Below, piece by piece: positions 45,959 to 46,275 of a DNA stretch of 46,275 nucleotides. Below the pieces are notes generated by a model that ran no database searches, was not told the DNA's origin, and worked only from the letters and a program-made list of their open reading frames with translations. Position numbers and translations under genes: made by a program. Each line of letters opens with the position of its first letter. The first letter of the stretch is position 1. Source of the stretch: Pirellulales bacterium (GTDB lineage: Bacteria > Planctomycetota > Planctomycetia > Pirellulales > JACPPG01). The DNA lies in NCBI GenBank assembly GCA_035546535.1, contig DASZWQ010000079.1, positions 1 through 46,275 of the forward strand. Direction: 5' to 3'.

Positions 45959-46053
45959 GTGCCATGCATTTCCGACGAAGGAGGATAAGCATGTTTGGCG
46001 GCGCTGAAATCCGATGATTGCATGCTTATTCGCTGCGCGAAAAAGCATGGCAC
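45959..46053. repeat. Nested inverted-repeat element
   Basis: Four related segments occur in order. A: GTGCCATGC (45959-45967). B: ATAAGCATG (45985-45993). C: CATGCTTAT (46021-46029). D: AAGCATGGCAC (46043-46053). A pairs with the end of D over nine bases (12 of 13 with one mismatch when extended inward), B pairs with C over nine, and C can instead pair with D over seven. The result is a nested or alternative stem structure. Confidence 0.75.
45991..46017 (+). CDS. Eight-codon mini ORF with strong Shine-Dalgarno
   Basis: ATG at 45991 reads MFGGAEIR and stops at 46015-46017. It is preceded by GAAGGAGG (45977-45984) at an ideal distance of six bases. The ATG is the end of segment B of the inverted repeat, so pairing of B with C would hide the start codon. 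A leader peptide is one reading; chance is another, because no gene follows before the window ends. Confidence 0.3.
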   Translation: MFGGAEIR

Positions 46054-46275
46054 AAAAGTCATAAAAGCGCTTCGCCCTCAATATTCCGTGGCCGGCGGCG
46101 AAAGCAAGGTGAATTGCACGATCTCTCCGCGCGACCAACTCGGTTAATCCGCGGTCGCCGGAAGTGGTACGCTTCAGTAGCGGCCGGGTCGATGTTGGGA
46201 GAAGTCGTTGGCTCCCAAAACGGTGCGGCCCCGGTGGCTTGGAAAACCTCACTCCTCGGGCACATTCTGTGAGCA

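Larger units (their letters stand above)
45901..46275. other. Intergenic region downstream of the CPBP protease gene, window end
   Basis: A 375-base non-coding stretch. Its first half contains the nested inverted-repeat element at 45959-46053 with a mini ORF. Between 46054 and the window end no convincing ORF is present; the longer minus-strand ORF crossing the region is an unlikely coding frame. Confidence 0.4.

Noticed and set aside
45785..46252. 155-residue minus-strand ORF at the window end
   Set aside because: Overlaps the protease gene antisense and runs through the nested inverted repeat; Arg/Ser/Thr-rich, no motif.

Overview
The window looks like chromosomal DNA of a GC-rich planctomycete, most likely a Pirellulales-type member of the Planctomycetota. 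This is inferred from several features together: an elongation factor G with the AHIDSGKTT P-loop typical of the mitochondrial/spirochaete-planctomycete EF-G1 lineage; a Hanks-type kinase with its membrane domain in front of the kinase; a di-haem peroxidase lipoprotein; a multidomain secreted protein with YCF48-like repeats; loose operon structure with many single genes; and intergenic spaces filled with long inverted repeats and GC hairpins. No rRNA, CRISPR array, complete transposon or prophage was seen.

Layout. 1-9 kb: truncated lemA, an M48 membrane protease, an FMN 2-hydroxyacid oxidase, a tRNA-like element, an orphan HicB-type protein, ATP sulfurylase (sat) and a membrane coiled-coil protein. 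Inverted repeats of four different sequence families sit between these genes. 9-16 kb: a secreted MORN/YwqK-like repeat protein, then on the minus strand aceE and aceF (pyruvate dehydrogenase E1 and E2) and endonuclease IV (nfo). 15.9-17.9 kb: a lower-GC accessory patch with an overlapping two-gene operon, a DUF5343-like protein followed by a Swt1-type HEPN protein (candidate RNase). Next to it are about 800 bases almost free of genes apart from a 51-residue ORF. This pair is the best candidate in the window for a little-described defence or toxin-like system.

17.9-29.5 kb: a family 2 glycosyltransferase, a TylF-like methyltransferase, a potassium channel, a POT peptide transporter, an RluA-type pseudouridine synthase, a 1032-residue secreted multidomain protein, an RNase HII-like protein, a small membrane protein and a SixA-like phosphatase. 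29.7-33.8 kb: a MauG-type di-haem peroxidase lipoprotein, the sufU-sufS iron-sulfur cluster pair and a zinc-ribbon membrane protein. 33.8-38.6 kb (minus strand): an SDR oxidoreductase, leuD and leuC (leucine biosynthesis) and a membrane Ser/Thr kinase. 39-46 kb: a putative methyltransferase, a proline-rich secreted protein, a stand-alone KAS III-like ketosynthase, EF-G1 and a CPBP/CAAX-type membrane protease. The window ends in a non-coding stretch with a nested inverted-repeat element around a miniature ORF.

Most genes are housekeeping or envelope genes with little operon linkage. Clear functional units are lemA plus M48 protease, aceE-aceF, sufU-sufS, leuC-leuD and the DUF5343-HEPN pair. 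All function calls rest on motifs recognised by eye. Start codons are my choices where several were possible.
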